Source: Rothia mucilaginosa
GTDB taxonomy: Bacteria; Actinomycetota; Actinomycetes; Actinomycetales; Micrococcaceae
Assembly (NCBI RefSeq): GCF_901875305.1
Contig: NZ_CABFLY010000004.1
Span: forward strand, 1-64,000
Reading direction: 5' to 3'
DNA: 64,000 nt
Shown: positions 1 through 12,006 of the stretch, in pieces
Layout of the letters: each line of letters begins with the position of its first letter
Numbering within the stretch: the first letter of the stretch is position 1
The notes under the pieces: generated by a model
Database searches by the model: none
What the model was told of the DNA's origin: nothing
Seen by the model: only the letters and a program-made list of their open reading frames with translations
Made by a program: the position numbers and the translations under genes

Positions 1-346
1 TTTTGGAAGTTTTTTGGAGATTTTTTGGCACGCCTGAAACGTACTGACTAGGTATTTTGGTGTTTGGGTGGGTGTTTGGGGCTCTTTCAAGCCCTTATTT
101 GTGTCCTACTTCACTCTTTTTCGGGTTGCATGGGTGTTTGGGGGTCTGTATAGTTTTATGAGTCGCCGCGGCGAGGAGGAAAAAACGAAGAGTTTTCTTC
201 GGTGTTTCTCCTAGTCAGGAGCGGTTTGACTGGCTTTCAATTGTATAGTGTTTTGGTTTCTTGCTTGAAGGAATTCTTGGTCATTTTCTGGTGATGTGAA
301 GGAGTTTAGGAAAGAAACTTTGTGGTGTGAATCACGGAAATCGGAT

Positions 347-375
347 TTGCATGGCAAACAAAACGCTGGTACAGT
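347..375 (+). promoter_or_regulatory. Candidate rRNA promoter
   Basis: A TTGCAT hexamer (347-352) and a TACAGT hexamer (370-375) are separated by exactly 17 bases, a good housekeeping-sigma arrangement about 290 bases before 16S. Other less well spaced pairs lie nearby, so more than one promoter is likely. Confidence 0.4.
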
Positions 376-478
376 TGATTGGGTTGCCGCGGGAACGCGG
401 TAATGATGATAAAGAGAATGACCGTTCAACGGTGAGACTTCTTGTACGAGTAGTTGAGGTGTTGAATCGGTGTGTTGC

Positions 479-495
479 TTGAGAACTCAATAGTG
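479..495 (+). promoter_or_regulatory. Conserved rRNA leader element (antitermination/processing)
   Basis: The motif TTGAGAACTCAATAGTG in the leader recurs as TTGAGAACTATATAGTG in the 16S-23S spacer at 2391-2407, where it is followed by acgcgagcatc. Sequences of this kind are typical of Micrococcaceae rRNA leaders and spacers and are thought to take part in antitermination or pre-rRNA processing. The duplication is seen directly; the role is inferred. Confidence 0.5.
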
Positions 496-662
496 TGCTT
501 TGTTCAATAAAATCACCGAATGGTGATGGAAACTGAAACTAATACCAAATATTTATTTATATTTGATAATCATCAAATGGTTTCAAATTTAGTCAGCTTG
601 AGTCGCACACCCCCGTGTGTGATTCGCTGTTTGAGATCAGGTTATCGAACTTTTCTATTTTT

Positions 663-5583
<4,921 letters not shown>

Positions 5584-5644
5584 TCGAGGAATTGTGTGTT
5601 TGCGTTCACTGTATGGTTTTTGGATAACAATCCAATAGGTAATA

Positions 5645-5672
5645 AAAAGAGCCCGCTTGTGCGGGCTCTTTT
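5645..5672 (+). terminator. rRNA operon terminator 1
   Basis: Twelve-base-pair perfect stem (5645-5656 with 5661-5672) around a TTGT loop. The 3' arm ends in a short T run. It lies only about 60 bases after 23S, where a 5S gene would normally begin. Confidence 0.9.
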
Positions 5673-5690
5673 GCTTTAATAGCTAAAGCT

Positions 5691-5726
5691 AGAAAGGGGC
5701 AGACCCATGCGGGTCTGCCCCTTTCT
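5691..5726 (+). terminator. rRNA operon terminator 2
   Basis: Sixteen-base-pair perfect stem (5691-5706 with 5711-5726), loop ATGC. It is the second of two back-to-back terminators, the usual design for stopping highly active rRNA transcription. Confidence 0.85.
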
Positions 5727-5807
5727 TGTGCCCTCAGACCCTTGTCTATAATGCTTTGTCTACAAGGAAGAATGCTCCTCACAGACACACTGGGATAGAG
5801 TAGAACC

Positions 5808-6356
5808 ATGCACTACCCCATGTTTTCCCACGCACCAGAGCCAGCCGATCAGCAACACCAACACAACGGTGAAGAACGAACGGCAGCCCTCTACGTAGAG
5901 AGCACACTGGACCCTCACGAAGCCTGGGCGGCACTGACCGAATACATTCACCTCTGGTGGCCCAGGCAGCTCCTACAGAGCGAGGAAAGCCATATCGACC
6001 TCTCCACTGAGCTACTGCTCGAAGAGACCGCAGACGGGGATATCATTCCTGTCGCACGCATTATCCAATGTGAGAACGAAGACGTCTTCACCATCGCACC
6101 CTACCCGGGTACACGCCTGGGGCGGCTCATGGGCGTAGCTGAAGAATCAGAAGAAAGCCTGAGCTTCATCCTGGATGCTCTAGCCCCGGAGACCGCAGAA
6201 GGACCGTTATCCCTGCTCGAAATCAGTAGCGGCACCTACGCGGGCCGTGAGGATGAAGAACTGGGTATCTACGCGGGACAGGAAGAAGCAGCTGTGCTAC
6301 TCATGGGTGCCTACAGCCGCTTTATTGGGACTACGCTCCAGAGAGAAGAATTATAG
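5808..6356 (+). CDS. Hypothetical protein, possible START/SRPBCC-like fold
   Basis: An acidic 182-residue soluble protein with no signal peptide or membrane segment. I do not recognise it firmly. Residues ~28-50 (VESTLDPHEAWAALTEYIHL then WWP) resemble the start of SRPBCC/AHSA1-type proteins, where a helix carrying 'vWeaLtd..hl..WWp' follows the first strand; the rest is too divergent to confirm. A good TATAAT -10 lies at 5747-5752, just after the rRNA terminators, giving an independent leader of about 50 bases. The ATG at 5808 has only a weak ribosome site. The gene could be co-transcribed with the membrane protein at 6479, 122 bases downstream on the same strand. Function unknown. Confidence 0.6.
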   Translation: MHYPMFSHAPEPADQQHQHNGEERTAALYVESTLDPHEAWAALTEYIHLWWPRQLLQSEESHIDLSTELLLEETADGDIIPVARIIQCENEDVFTIAPYPGTRLGRLMGVAEESEESLSFILDALAPETAEGPLSLLEISSGTYAGREDEELGIYAGQEEAAVLLMGAYSRFIGTTLQREEL

Positions 6357-6478
6357 GGGCTCACGGGTAAAAGAGGGTTCTCAACCCTGTAGAGTGGCAT
6401 GTCATGAGCACACAGGAACATGACACCGTATAGCAGAAGGAGGCACGCCCCATCTGGGCACGGCTGCGTACTAAAGCT

Positions 6479-7837
6479 GTGGCAGAAGAGACACAACTTC
6501 AGTGCTACAGCAAGACTGATGTGCTGAAACAGAGCAATATCTGGTTCCGTAAACAGGGCGCGCCCCTCATCATTTCTGCGCGTCAACGTGCTCTCGATGC
6601 GTTCTCACGCTTCGTGCCATGGATCCTGTGGGCTGGCATCATGCATAGCTGCTATATCTTCCTGCGCGACCTTCTCCTCTTCGTAGTAGAGGATGTGAAA
6701 GGTTCCCTACCGAACTACATCAAAGCTCTCACAAGCGATAGCGCCCTCAGCAACGAAGTACTCCCAGTGCTCATACTCGGCGGGATTTTCCTCGTTATGC
6801 CGGTCATCTTCGGCATGTTCATTACTCTTGCCCACGGGCTGATGGTCCGTACCCCGCGATGGGTTCAAATCACCACGGGTATTCTTACCGTACTTTTTGC
6901 CGGAATACTCTTCACCACCGGCGTCTTCGAAGCAAGCACCCTTGACGGCCTCGACTTCGTCTACGACGGCGGCCAAGTATTCCCGCTCATCGTTATCGGA
7001 ATCTACCTCGCCATCTTCCTGGGCGTAGATACCGTACTCGGCTGGTCCCTCAAGCACGCCATCCACCAGCTCGCCTCCCTGCCGCCCATGATCGCGAAAG
7101 TACTGCCCGTGCTCATGGTGTCCGTGCTCTTTATCTTCGTGAACGCAGACCTCTGGACGCTCGCCAACGGACTCAGCTTCCCGCGCACCTGGGCGGTTCT
7201 GGGACTCATAGGGCTACTCGCGGTGCTCGTGGTCGTCACGACCTCCCTAGAGTGTACAGCGCGCCTGCTGGGGTGCTCCAGAGGGGACGACATCGCAAGC
7301 TTTAGTGAGAACGACTACAAGCATGCCGTAGCCCTCGAAGGCGGAATCTGGAACACCGCCCAAGACTGGGTTGAAGAGAAGAAAATTCTTGAACACCGAC
7401 CCCTCAAAATCGCACCCTGGGACAACCTCATTATCATCCCCATGATTGGGCAGATTATTCAGGCGACCCTCTTCATGCTGCTCGTCTTCGGATTCTTCAT
7501 GGGGTTCGCCTCCATTGCTATCAGCGACTCCACCCTCGAATCTTGGATGGCAGTCAAACCCGAACACCTCAAAATCCTCGGCGTAGACACCAACATCAAC
7601 GCCGTTGTCATCAAGGTGTCCATGATTGTAGCCGTGTTCTCTGGGCTTAGCTTTGTCGCAACCACCAGTAGTGACGAAAAGTATGCCCGAAGCTTCCTCA
7701 AGCCCATGATTGAGCGAATCAAGCACATCCTGATTATTCGCGATATCTACCTGGGCCTGCTCACCCTGCCCAAAAACGAAGTGCTCGTACCCCTCGAAGA
7801 GGAGAAAACTACCGAAAAAGAGCCTGACAAGGCATAA
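6479..7837 (+). CDS. Conserved-looking integral membrane protein, unknown function
   Basis: A 452-residue protein with about eight hydrophobic segments (about 40-70, 85-115, 122-145, 158-180, 198-220, 225-247, 320-352, 370-392), a hydrophilic loop at ~255-315 and a charged C-tail rich in E and K. It has no transport or enzyme motif I can name. The first usable standard start is GTG at 6479, but there is no ribosome site next to it. A perfect AAGGAGG lies at 6437-6443, and the frame is open from 6434; at ideal distance from it (8 bases) the codon is ATC at 6452, which would add nine residues. The true start may therefore be upstream. It follows the hypothetical gene at 5808 on the same strand. 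Confidence 0.6.
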   Translation: MAEETQLQCYSKTDVLKQSNIWFRKQGAPLIISARQRALDAFSRFVPWILWAGIMHSCYIFLRDLLLFVVEDVKGSLPNYIKALTSDSALSNEVLPVLILGGIFLVMPVIFGMFITLAHGLMVRTPRWVQITTGILTVLFAGILFTTGVFEASTLDGLDFVYDGGQVFPLIVIGIYLAIFLGVDTVLGWSLKHAIHQLASLPPMIAKVLPVLMVSVLFIFVNADLWTLANGLSFPRTWAVLGLIGLLAVLVVVTTSLECTARLLGCSRGDDIASFSENDYKHAVALEGGIWNTAQDWVEEKKILEHRPLKIAPWDNLIIIPMIGQIIQATLFMLLVFGFFMGFASIAISDSTLESWMAVKPEHLKILGVDTNINAVVIKVSMIVAVFSGLSFVATTSSDEKYARSFLKPMIERIKHILIIRDIYLGLLTLPKNEVLVPLEEEKTTEKEPDKA

Positions 7838-7860
7838 AGGGGCCACTTAGGGGGTATAAG

Positions 7861-8490
7861 CTAGTGGGTCGACAGGTTTATCGTCAGCAGGTTGAACACC
7901 AGGTACGCCATCAGAAGTGCCGTCGCCCCATCCAAAATACGCCATGCCGAAGGACGCGCAAAGAACGGACGCAACAGGCGTGAACCATAGCCCAGCATCA
8001 AAAACCAGATGAGGCTACCGCAGCAGCAGCCCAGGTAGTACCACCAACGGTCAGGATTGCCCTGGGCGTTCGCCAGCGAACCCAAAAGAATAGTCGTATC
8101 CAACCAGGCCAGCGGATTCAAATACGTTACCGCTGCCGTGGTCAGCAGAGCCGCCTTCAACGGCTGAGAATCACCCTCATCATCGACCACAATCGAATGA
8201 GGGGTAAACACTCGGCGGCCAGCCTCAAAACCAAACCACGCCAAAAACGCCGCACCAACATAGCGGAACACCTCAATAAACCACGGCGCCGCATCCAGCA
8301 GGGCGCCCAGCCCTACCACACCCAAGCCAATCATGAGAGCATCCGACAGAATACAGAAAACAAGAATTGGGGTAATATGCCGGCCCAAAATACCCTGACG
8401 CAGCACAAAAGTTCCCTGGGCGCCAATACCCGCCACCAAAGAAATCGTGGTGGTAGCACCCAAAAACAGCAAAGACAGGGAATCGGACAC
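7861..8490 (-). CDS. lysE: LysE/ArgO-family amino acid exporter
   Basis: Inner-membrane exporter of basic amino acids (lysine/arginine) of the LysE family, about 209 residues with six predicted helices. The N-terminal helix leads into 'GIGAQGTFVLRQGI', matching the family signature SxGPQNxxVxxQG, though the usual P-Q-N is A-Q-G here. The second helix ends in 'FCILSDALMIGLG', and the central TYLNPLAWLD is the conserved LNPxxxLD motif. I place the start at GTG 8490 because it aligns the first helix with LysE/ArgO; the frame extends upstream to a GTG at 8568, which would add 26 residues. It is divergent from the LysG-type regulator at 8680, the classic lysE-lysG arrangement, so it is probably induced by intracellular lysine or arginine. 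Confidence 0.85.
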   Translation of the reverse strand: MSDSLSLLFLGATTTISLVAGIGAQGTFVLRQGILGRHITPILVFCILSDALMIGLGVVGLGALLDAAPWFIEVFRYVGAAFLAWFGFEAGRRVFTPHSIVVDDEGDSQPLKAALLTTAAVTYLNPLAWLDTTILLGSLANAQGNPDRWWYYLGCCCGSLIWFLMLGYGSRLLRPFFARPSAWRILDGATALLMAYLVFNLLTINLSTH

Positions 8491-8578
8491 AGCAAAACTT
8501 TCTATGCGAATCAAAACAGGGACTGACTCACTCGTATAGCGGCAGAGGGCATCTCGCACATCCTGCACAATGCGGGGG

Positions 8579-8585
8579 ATATAAT
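8579..8585. promoter_or_regulatory. TATAAT-like -10 in divergent lysE/lysG region
   Basis: ATATAAT stands between the divergent exporter and regulator genes. It can serve as -10 on + (TATAAT) and reads TTATAT on the minus strand. No matching -35 is obvious. Confidence 0.3.
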
Positions 8586-8650
8586 CCTACTCACTGAAGC
8601 ACGAAGTGCCAGAGGCGAGAATACCGGAAAACAAATCATAAATCTATCTA

Positions 8651-8676
8651 AATATTTTTACAGTACGTAAGATATT
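8651..8676. promoter_or_regulatory. Candidate LysG operator
   Basis: An imperfect inverted repeat (AATATTTTTAC 8651-8661 with GTAAGATATT 8667-8676) sits immediately before the regulator start, in an A+T-rich gap. Size and position suit a LysR-type recognition site that would control lysG itself and the divergent lysE. Confidence 0.4.
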
Positions 8677-8679
8677 CTT

Positions 8680-9597
8680 ATGACACGTTTCAGCACCGAC
8701 CAGCTCACCACCTTCGCCTCCGTCATCGAACAGGGTACCTTTGATGCCGCGGCAGACGTCCTACGAGTGAGCCCCTCCGCCATCTCCCAGCGCATCAAAG
8801 CAATGGAGCAAATCGCCGGAAAGGTCCTGTTACGCCGAAGCAACCCAGTCACTCCCACCGATGCCGGACAGAGCGTGCTGCGCATCGCCCGACAGAGTGA
8901 ATTCCTACAGCAAGAAATGGAACGCGAACTCATGGGCGCCGGTGGCTTCCAGAGCGTCGCAGTAGCCGTTAACGCCGATTCCCTAGCCACCTGGTTTCTC
9001 GATGCGGTAGGCACACTCAGTCGCGAAGACGGCATCTTCTGCGACCTGCGACGAGAAGGAGAATTCCACTCCTCCGCCATGCTTCGCTCAGGAGAAGTCA
9101 TGGCAGTCATTACCTCCAAACCCGAAAAAATCCCCGGCTGCTCCGTTGAAACCCTCGGCGTGGCACGCTACTGGTGTGTCGCGACTCCCGACTTCATGCA
9201 GCGATACCTGCCTGGCTGGCCCAAGCGCGTGAGCCGCGAAGAGCTCAACCACGCCCCCGTCGTTGAATATGATCGCAAGGATTTTGTGCAGGACGTGGCG
9301 CGGGCTCTCATCGAAAACGAAGTAGGTCTAGAAGCCGAAGAGACCTTTGTACAAAGCCCCACCATCTACATTCCCTCCTCGCCGGACTACGCGCGCGCCG
9401 TCAGCGCCGGCATCGCCTGGGGACTCATCCCAGAAGCTCAATGTGCCGAAGAGCTTGCTGCGGGGCAACTCATTGAGCTTTCCAGCACTCCCGTGGAGTT
9501 CCCCCTCTACTGGCAGCGGTGGAACATTAACTCGCCCGTCATGGAGACCGTAACCCGCCGAGTCCATGAGGCAGCCCGCGGTGACCTGGTGTACTAA
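8680..9597 (+). CDS. lysG: LysR-family regulator, LysG/ArgP type
   Basis: A 305-residue LysR-type transcription regulator. The N-terminal winged helix-turn-helix is clear at ~5-60 (LTTFASVIEQGTFDAAADVL, then SPSAISQRIKAMEQ), followed by the effector-binding domain. Its length and the sequence around 'GKVLLRRSNPVTPTDAGQ' fit the ArgP/LysG subgroup, which activates a divergent LysE/ArgO exporter when lysine, arginine or histidine accumulates. The ATG at 8680 lies directly after the palindrome at 8651-8676, with little ribosome-site sequence. The gene ends at 9597 and is followed by ~120 bases of A+T-rich DNA before the crgA terminator. Confidence 0.88.
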   Translation: MTRFSTDQLTTFASVIEQGTFDAAADVLRVSPSAISQRIKAMEQIAGKVLLRRSNPVTPTDAGQSVLRIARQSEFLQQEMERELMGAGGFQSVAVAVNADSLATWFLDAVGTLSREDGIFCDLRREGEFHSSAMLRSGEVMAVITSKPEKIPGCSVETLGVARYWCVATPDFMQRYLPGWPKRVSREELNHAPVVEYDRKDFVQDVARALIENEVGLEAEETFVQSPTIYIPSSPDYARAVSAGIAWGLIPEAQCAEELAAGQLIELSSTPVEFPLYWQRWNINSPVMETVTRRVHEAARGDLVY

Positions 9598-9722
9598 ACG
9601 AGTCGACACTGGTCAATCTGAAATAAATGACTAACTTTATAATAAGACTCTGACAAGTATATATATCTATATCGGTATATATGGATAAGGTGATATCCTT
9701 CCTCAAGTACCCCGCGGACACG

Positions 9723-9753
9723 AAAAAGCGGCCGCCCCCAACGAGACGGCCGC
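9723..9753 (-). terminator. crgA terminator
   Basis: Seven-base-pair G+C stem (GCGGCCG 9728-9734 with CGGCCGC 9747-9753) followed on the minus strand by five T residues (complement of 9723-9727). It lies just after the crgA stop. Confidence 0.75.
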
Positions 9754-9767
9754 ATCCCCAAGACGCT

Positions 9768-10082
9768 CTAACGCCAGCGGGTCATCATCAACATACTCAC
9801 CATCATGGCGCCCACACCGATACTGACGTTCCACATACCCAAATCAGGAATCGGGAACAAACCCTGCGTAATGTAGAAAATAATAATCCACAGGATGCCC
9901 AAAGCCAGCAACGAAAACATGATGACTCGGTACCACAGCGGAGTCTGCTCCTTCAGCTGCGTACCGCTCTCCATCTCATGGGCAATCTCGCGCAGACGAA
10001 TCTCGCTTGCGTCCTCCACCTCAGACTTCTCGGACTTCTGAGACTTCTTCTTGGATGATGCCTTAGCTGAGTTGGACGACAT
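9768..10082 (-). CDS. crgA: Cell division protein CrgA
   Basis: Small actinobacterial membrane protein that joins the divisome and interacts with FtsZ, FtsQ and penicillin-binding proteins. It is about 104 residues long: an N-terminal charged, lysine/serine-rich tail (S-K-K-K-S-Q-K-S-E), then two transmembrane helices (about 50-70 and 80-100) separated by the short 'QGLFPIPDLGMWN' turn, and a basic end. I choose the ATG at 10082 because GGAGG sits a few bases upstream; the frame continues 27 codons further up without a better start. It is divergent from srtE and lies next to pabA and pknB, the same neighbourhood as in mycobacteria, which supports the name. Confidence 0.88.
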   Translation of the reverse strand: MSSNSAKASSKKKSQKSEKSEVEDASEIRLREIAHEMESGTQLKEQTPLWYRVIMFSLLALGILWIIIFYITQGLFPIPDLGMWNVSIGVGAMMVSMLMMTRWR

Positions 10083-10234
10083 ACTTCCTCCGCTTATTGT
10101 TATATGGGTAACCTGAAAATATACGTTTACACCTATCTTTGCAGACTTGCGGGATGATTTCACCTCGCCCGAGCGTTAAACACAGCGTATGACGGCTGAG
10201 AAACGCTACGCCACGAACTTCAAGGAGAGAGAGC

Positions 10235-10984
10235 ATGAGCCACGGAAAGGCACACGAGGCTACGCGCCGACCCCGCACCGTGCTGCAATGGATTATCCAG
10301 ATCACCGGTGAGCTCCTCATCACTGCGGGCGTTATTCTGCTTCTCTTCGTTGCCTGGCAGCTGTGGTGGACCAACATCGACGCTGACCGCACTCAATCCC
10401 AGGCCGTCAGCACCCTCGTGCAAGAGTTCGATGCACATCCTGCCGAAGCCCCACCCAGCTGGGACCCCAATACCCCTCCTCAAGGCCTGAGCGAACCTGA
10501 ACACGGTGAGGTCTTCGGAGTCGTCTACATCCCCAAATTTGGCGCGGATTATCATCGTCCCGCCACCCAGGGCACCAGCGCCGACGTGCTCGACTCCCTC
10601 GGTCTCGGACACTACGACGGGACCGCCATGCCCGGACAGATCGGCAACTTCTCCCTCGCCGGCCACCGCCAAACCCGCGGTAAAGTCCTTAACGACATCG
10701 ACCTGCTCACCGAAGGCGACCACATCTACGTGCGCACTAAAGATGGCTACTACACCTACACCGTCTACAGCCACGAAATCGTGCAGCCCGACCAGGTAGA
10801 AGTCATCGAACCTGTACCCGGCCAGCCCGGCGTAGCCCCCACCGAGCGCCTCATGACCCTCACCACCTGCCACCCACGCTACGGTGATACCGAACGATAC
10901 ATCGTGCACGCCCGATTCGAATCGTGGCGTCCCGCCTCCGCCGGTGCTCCCGCAGAAATCGCCGCCTCTGTGGCCGGATCTTAA
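10235..10984 (+). CDS. srtE: Class E sortase
   Basis: Membrane-bound transpeptidase that joins surface proteins carrying a C-terminal sorting signal to the cell wall; class E enzymes of actinobacteria prefer LAXTG. The protein has 249 residues: a cytoplasmic N-tail, one membrane helix (about 20-44), a linker, and the sortase barrel from ~90. The catalytic residues are visible: His144 in LAGHRQTRG, Cys212 in TLTTCHPRYGDTER, and Arg221. An AAGGAGAG ribosome site precedes the ATG. It heads a plus-strand group with a small membrane protein (15 bases later) and pabA. The LAXTG surface protein at 51540-54467 is a likely substrate. Confidence 0.92.
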   Translation: MSHGKAHEATRRPRTVLQWIIQITGELLITAGVILLLFVAWQLWWTNIDADRTQSQAVSTLVQEFDAHPAEAPPSWDPNTPPQGLSEPEHGEVFGVVYIPKFGADYHRPATQGTSADVLDSLGLGHYDGTAMPGQIGNFSLAGHRQTRGKVLNDIDLLTEGDHIYVRTKDGYYTYTVYSHEIVQPDQVEVIEPVPGQPGVAPTERLMTLTTCHPRYGDTERYIVHARFESWRPASAGAPAEIAASVAGS

Positions 10985-10999
10985 GGAAAGGAAAAAAAC

Positions 11000-11161
11000 A
11001 TGTACGGATGGATTTTCCGACACCTACCCGGGCCCCTGTGGCTTCGCATCATCATCGCCATCGTGCTGGTGCTCGTAGTCGTCTACCTGCTCATGGAGTA
11101 CGTCTTCCCGCACTTCGCCGAGTACGGCCCCTTCAACCAGAACGTCACCATCAACCATTAG
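11000..11161 (+). CDS. Small membrane protein (53 aa) between srtE and pabA
   Basis: A 53-residue single-span protein beginning MYGWIFRHLPGPLWLR, followed by one strong helix (about residues 17-34, rich in I/V/L) and a short polar tail ending in N-V-T-I-N-H. The ATG at 11000 follows a clear AAGGAAAGG stretch 15 bases after the srtE stop, and the TAG stop is 15 bases before pabA, so all three are almost certainly one transcript. The 'GPLWLR' plus helix layout looks like a short conserved protein of this locus in related Micrococcaceae, from memory. The function is unknown; the sortase neighbour suggests an envelope role. Confidence 0.75.
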   Translation: MYGWIFRHLPGPLWLRIIIAIVLVLVVVYLLMEYVFPHFAEYGPFNQNVTINH

Positions 11162-11176
11162 CGCTAGGACAACACC

Positions 11177-11809
11177 ATGACCCGCATCCTTGTCATCGAC
11201 AACTACGATAGCTTCGTCTTCACCCTCGTGGGATACCTGCAGCAGCTCGGCGCCGAGACCACCGTCATCCGCAACGACGAATACGACCTCAACGAAGTCA
11301 TCAAGCTCGCCGAAGAACACGACGGCGTGCTCGTCTCTCCCGGCCCCGGCGCTCCCGCAGAAGCGGGCGTCATCATTGACACCATCCGCTGGGCTGCCGA
11401 AGCGAAGAAGCCTCTGCTGGGCGTCTGCCTGGGTCACCAGGCCATTGCCGAGGCCTTCGGTGGCACCGTTACTCACGCTCCCGAGCTCATGCACGGCAAG
11501 ACCTCGCAGATGGTGCACGAGAACGTCTCCGTCTTCAAGGACGTCCCCTGCCCCTTTACCGCAACCCGCTACCACTCGCTCGCGGTCGTACCCGAGAGCA
11601 TGCCCGACGTCCTGGAAACCACCTCCACCACCGACAACGGCATCATCATGGGTCTGCGTCACCGCGAAGCCCCCATACACGGCGTACAGTTTCACCCCGA
11701 ATCGGCCCTGACTGAAGGTGGCTACCTGATGCTCGGCAACTGGCTCGAAGAAACCGGCCTGCACGGCGCCGCAGAACGCGCAAAGAGCCTCTCACCCCTC
11801 ATTGCCTAA
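11177..11809 (+). CDS. pabA: Aminodeoxychorismate/anthranilate synthase glutamine amidotransferase subunit
   Basis: Class I glutamine amidotransferase of 210 residues that supplies ammonia from glutamine to a chorismate-using partner, for folate (PabB) or tryptophan (TrpE) synthesis. The catalytic triad is visible: Cys84 in GVCLGHQ, and His173 and Glu175 in QFHPES. The oxyanion-region motif SPGPGAP is at ~54-60, and the N-terminus ILVIDNYDSF is typical. Location beside pknB and crgA matches the actinobacterial gene often annotated trpG or pabA; the sequence alone cannot decide which pathway it serves. It is the last gene of the srtE group and runs into a shared terminator. Confidence 0.88.
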   Translation: MTRILVIDNYDSFVFTLVGYLQQLGAETTVIRNDEYDLNEVIKLAEEHDGVLVSPGPGAPAEAGVIIDTIRWAAEAKKPLLGVCLGHQAIAEAFGGTVTHAPELMHGKTSQMVHENVSVFKDVPCPFTATRYHSLAVVPESMPDVLETTSTTDNGIIMGLRHREAPIHGVQFHPESALTEGGYLMLGNWLEETGLHGAAERAKSLSPLIA

Positions 11810-11949
11810 CCCCCACCACCATAAAACCGACAGAGCGCCGCACATCGCCTCCTGAGAGTCCTTACCCGAGCAAGTCCATGCCCGAGCAAGGAAAACCCAG
11901 GAGGCGATTTACGTCTACGGGACAACGAAGAAATGGCGGATACAACAAA

Positions 11950-11989
11950 GGGGGCGGCACCCGCATCCGAAGATGCAGGTGCCGCCCCC
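11950..11989. terminator. Bidirectional terminator between pabA and pknB
   Basis: A twelve-base-pair perfect outer stem (11950-11961 with 11978-11989), extended inside by GCATC/GATGC, lies between two converging genes and can serve both. Confidence 0.75.
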
Positions 11990-12006
11990 TACGCTATCTA
12001 TTAAAT

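Larger units (their letters stand above)
1..662 (+). other. rRNA operon leader region, no gene seen
   Basis: This is about 660 bases without a credible coding region. The first ~140 bases are T/G-rich and carry nothing I recognise. From about 220 on there are several promoter-like hexamers, as expected for a multi-promoter rRNA leader. From about 530 the sequence becomes A+T-rich, then forms the upstream flank of 16S. Short open frames here have no ribosome binding site or recognisable product. Confidence 0.6.
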
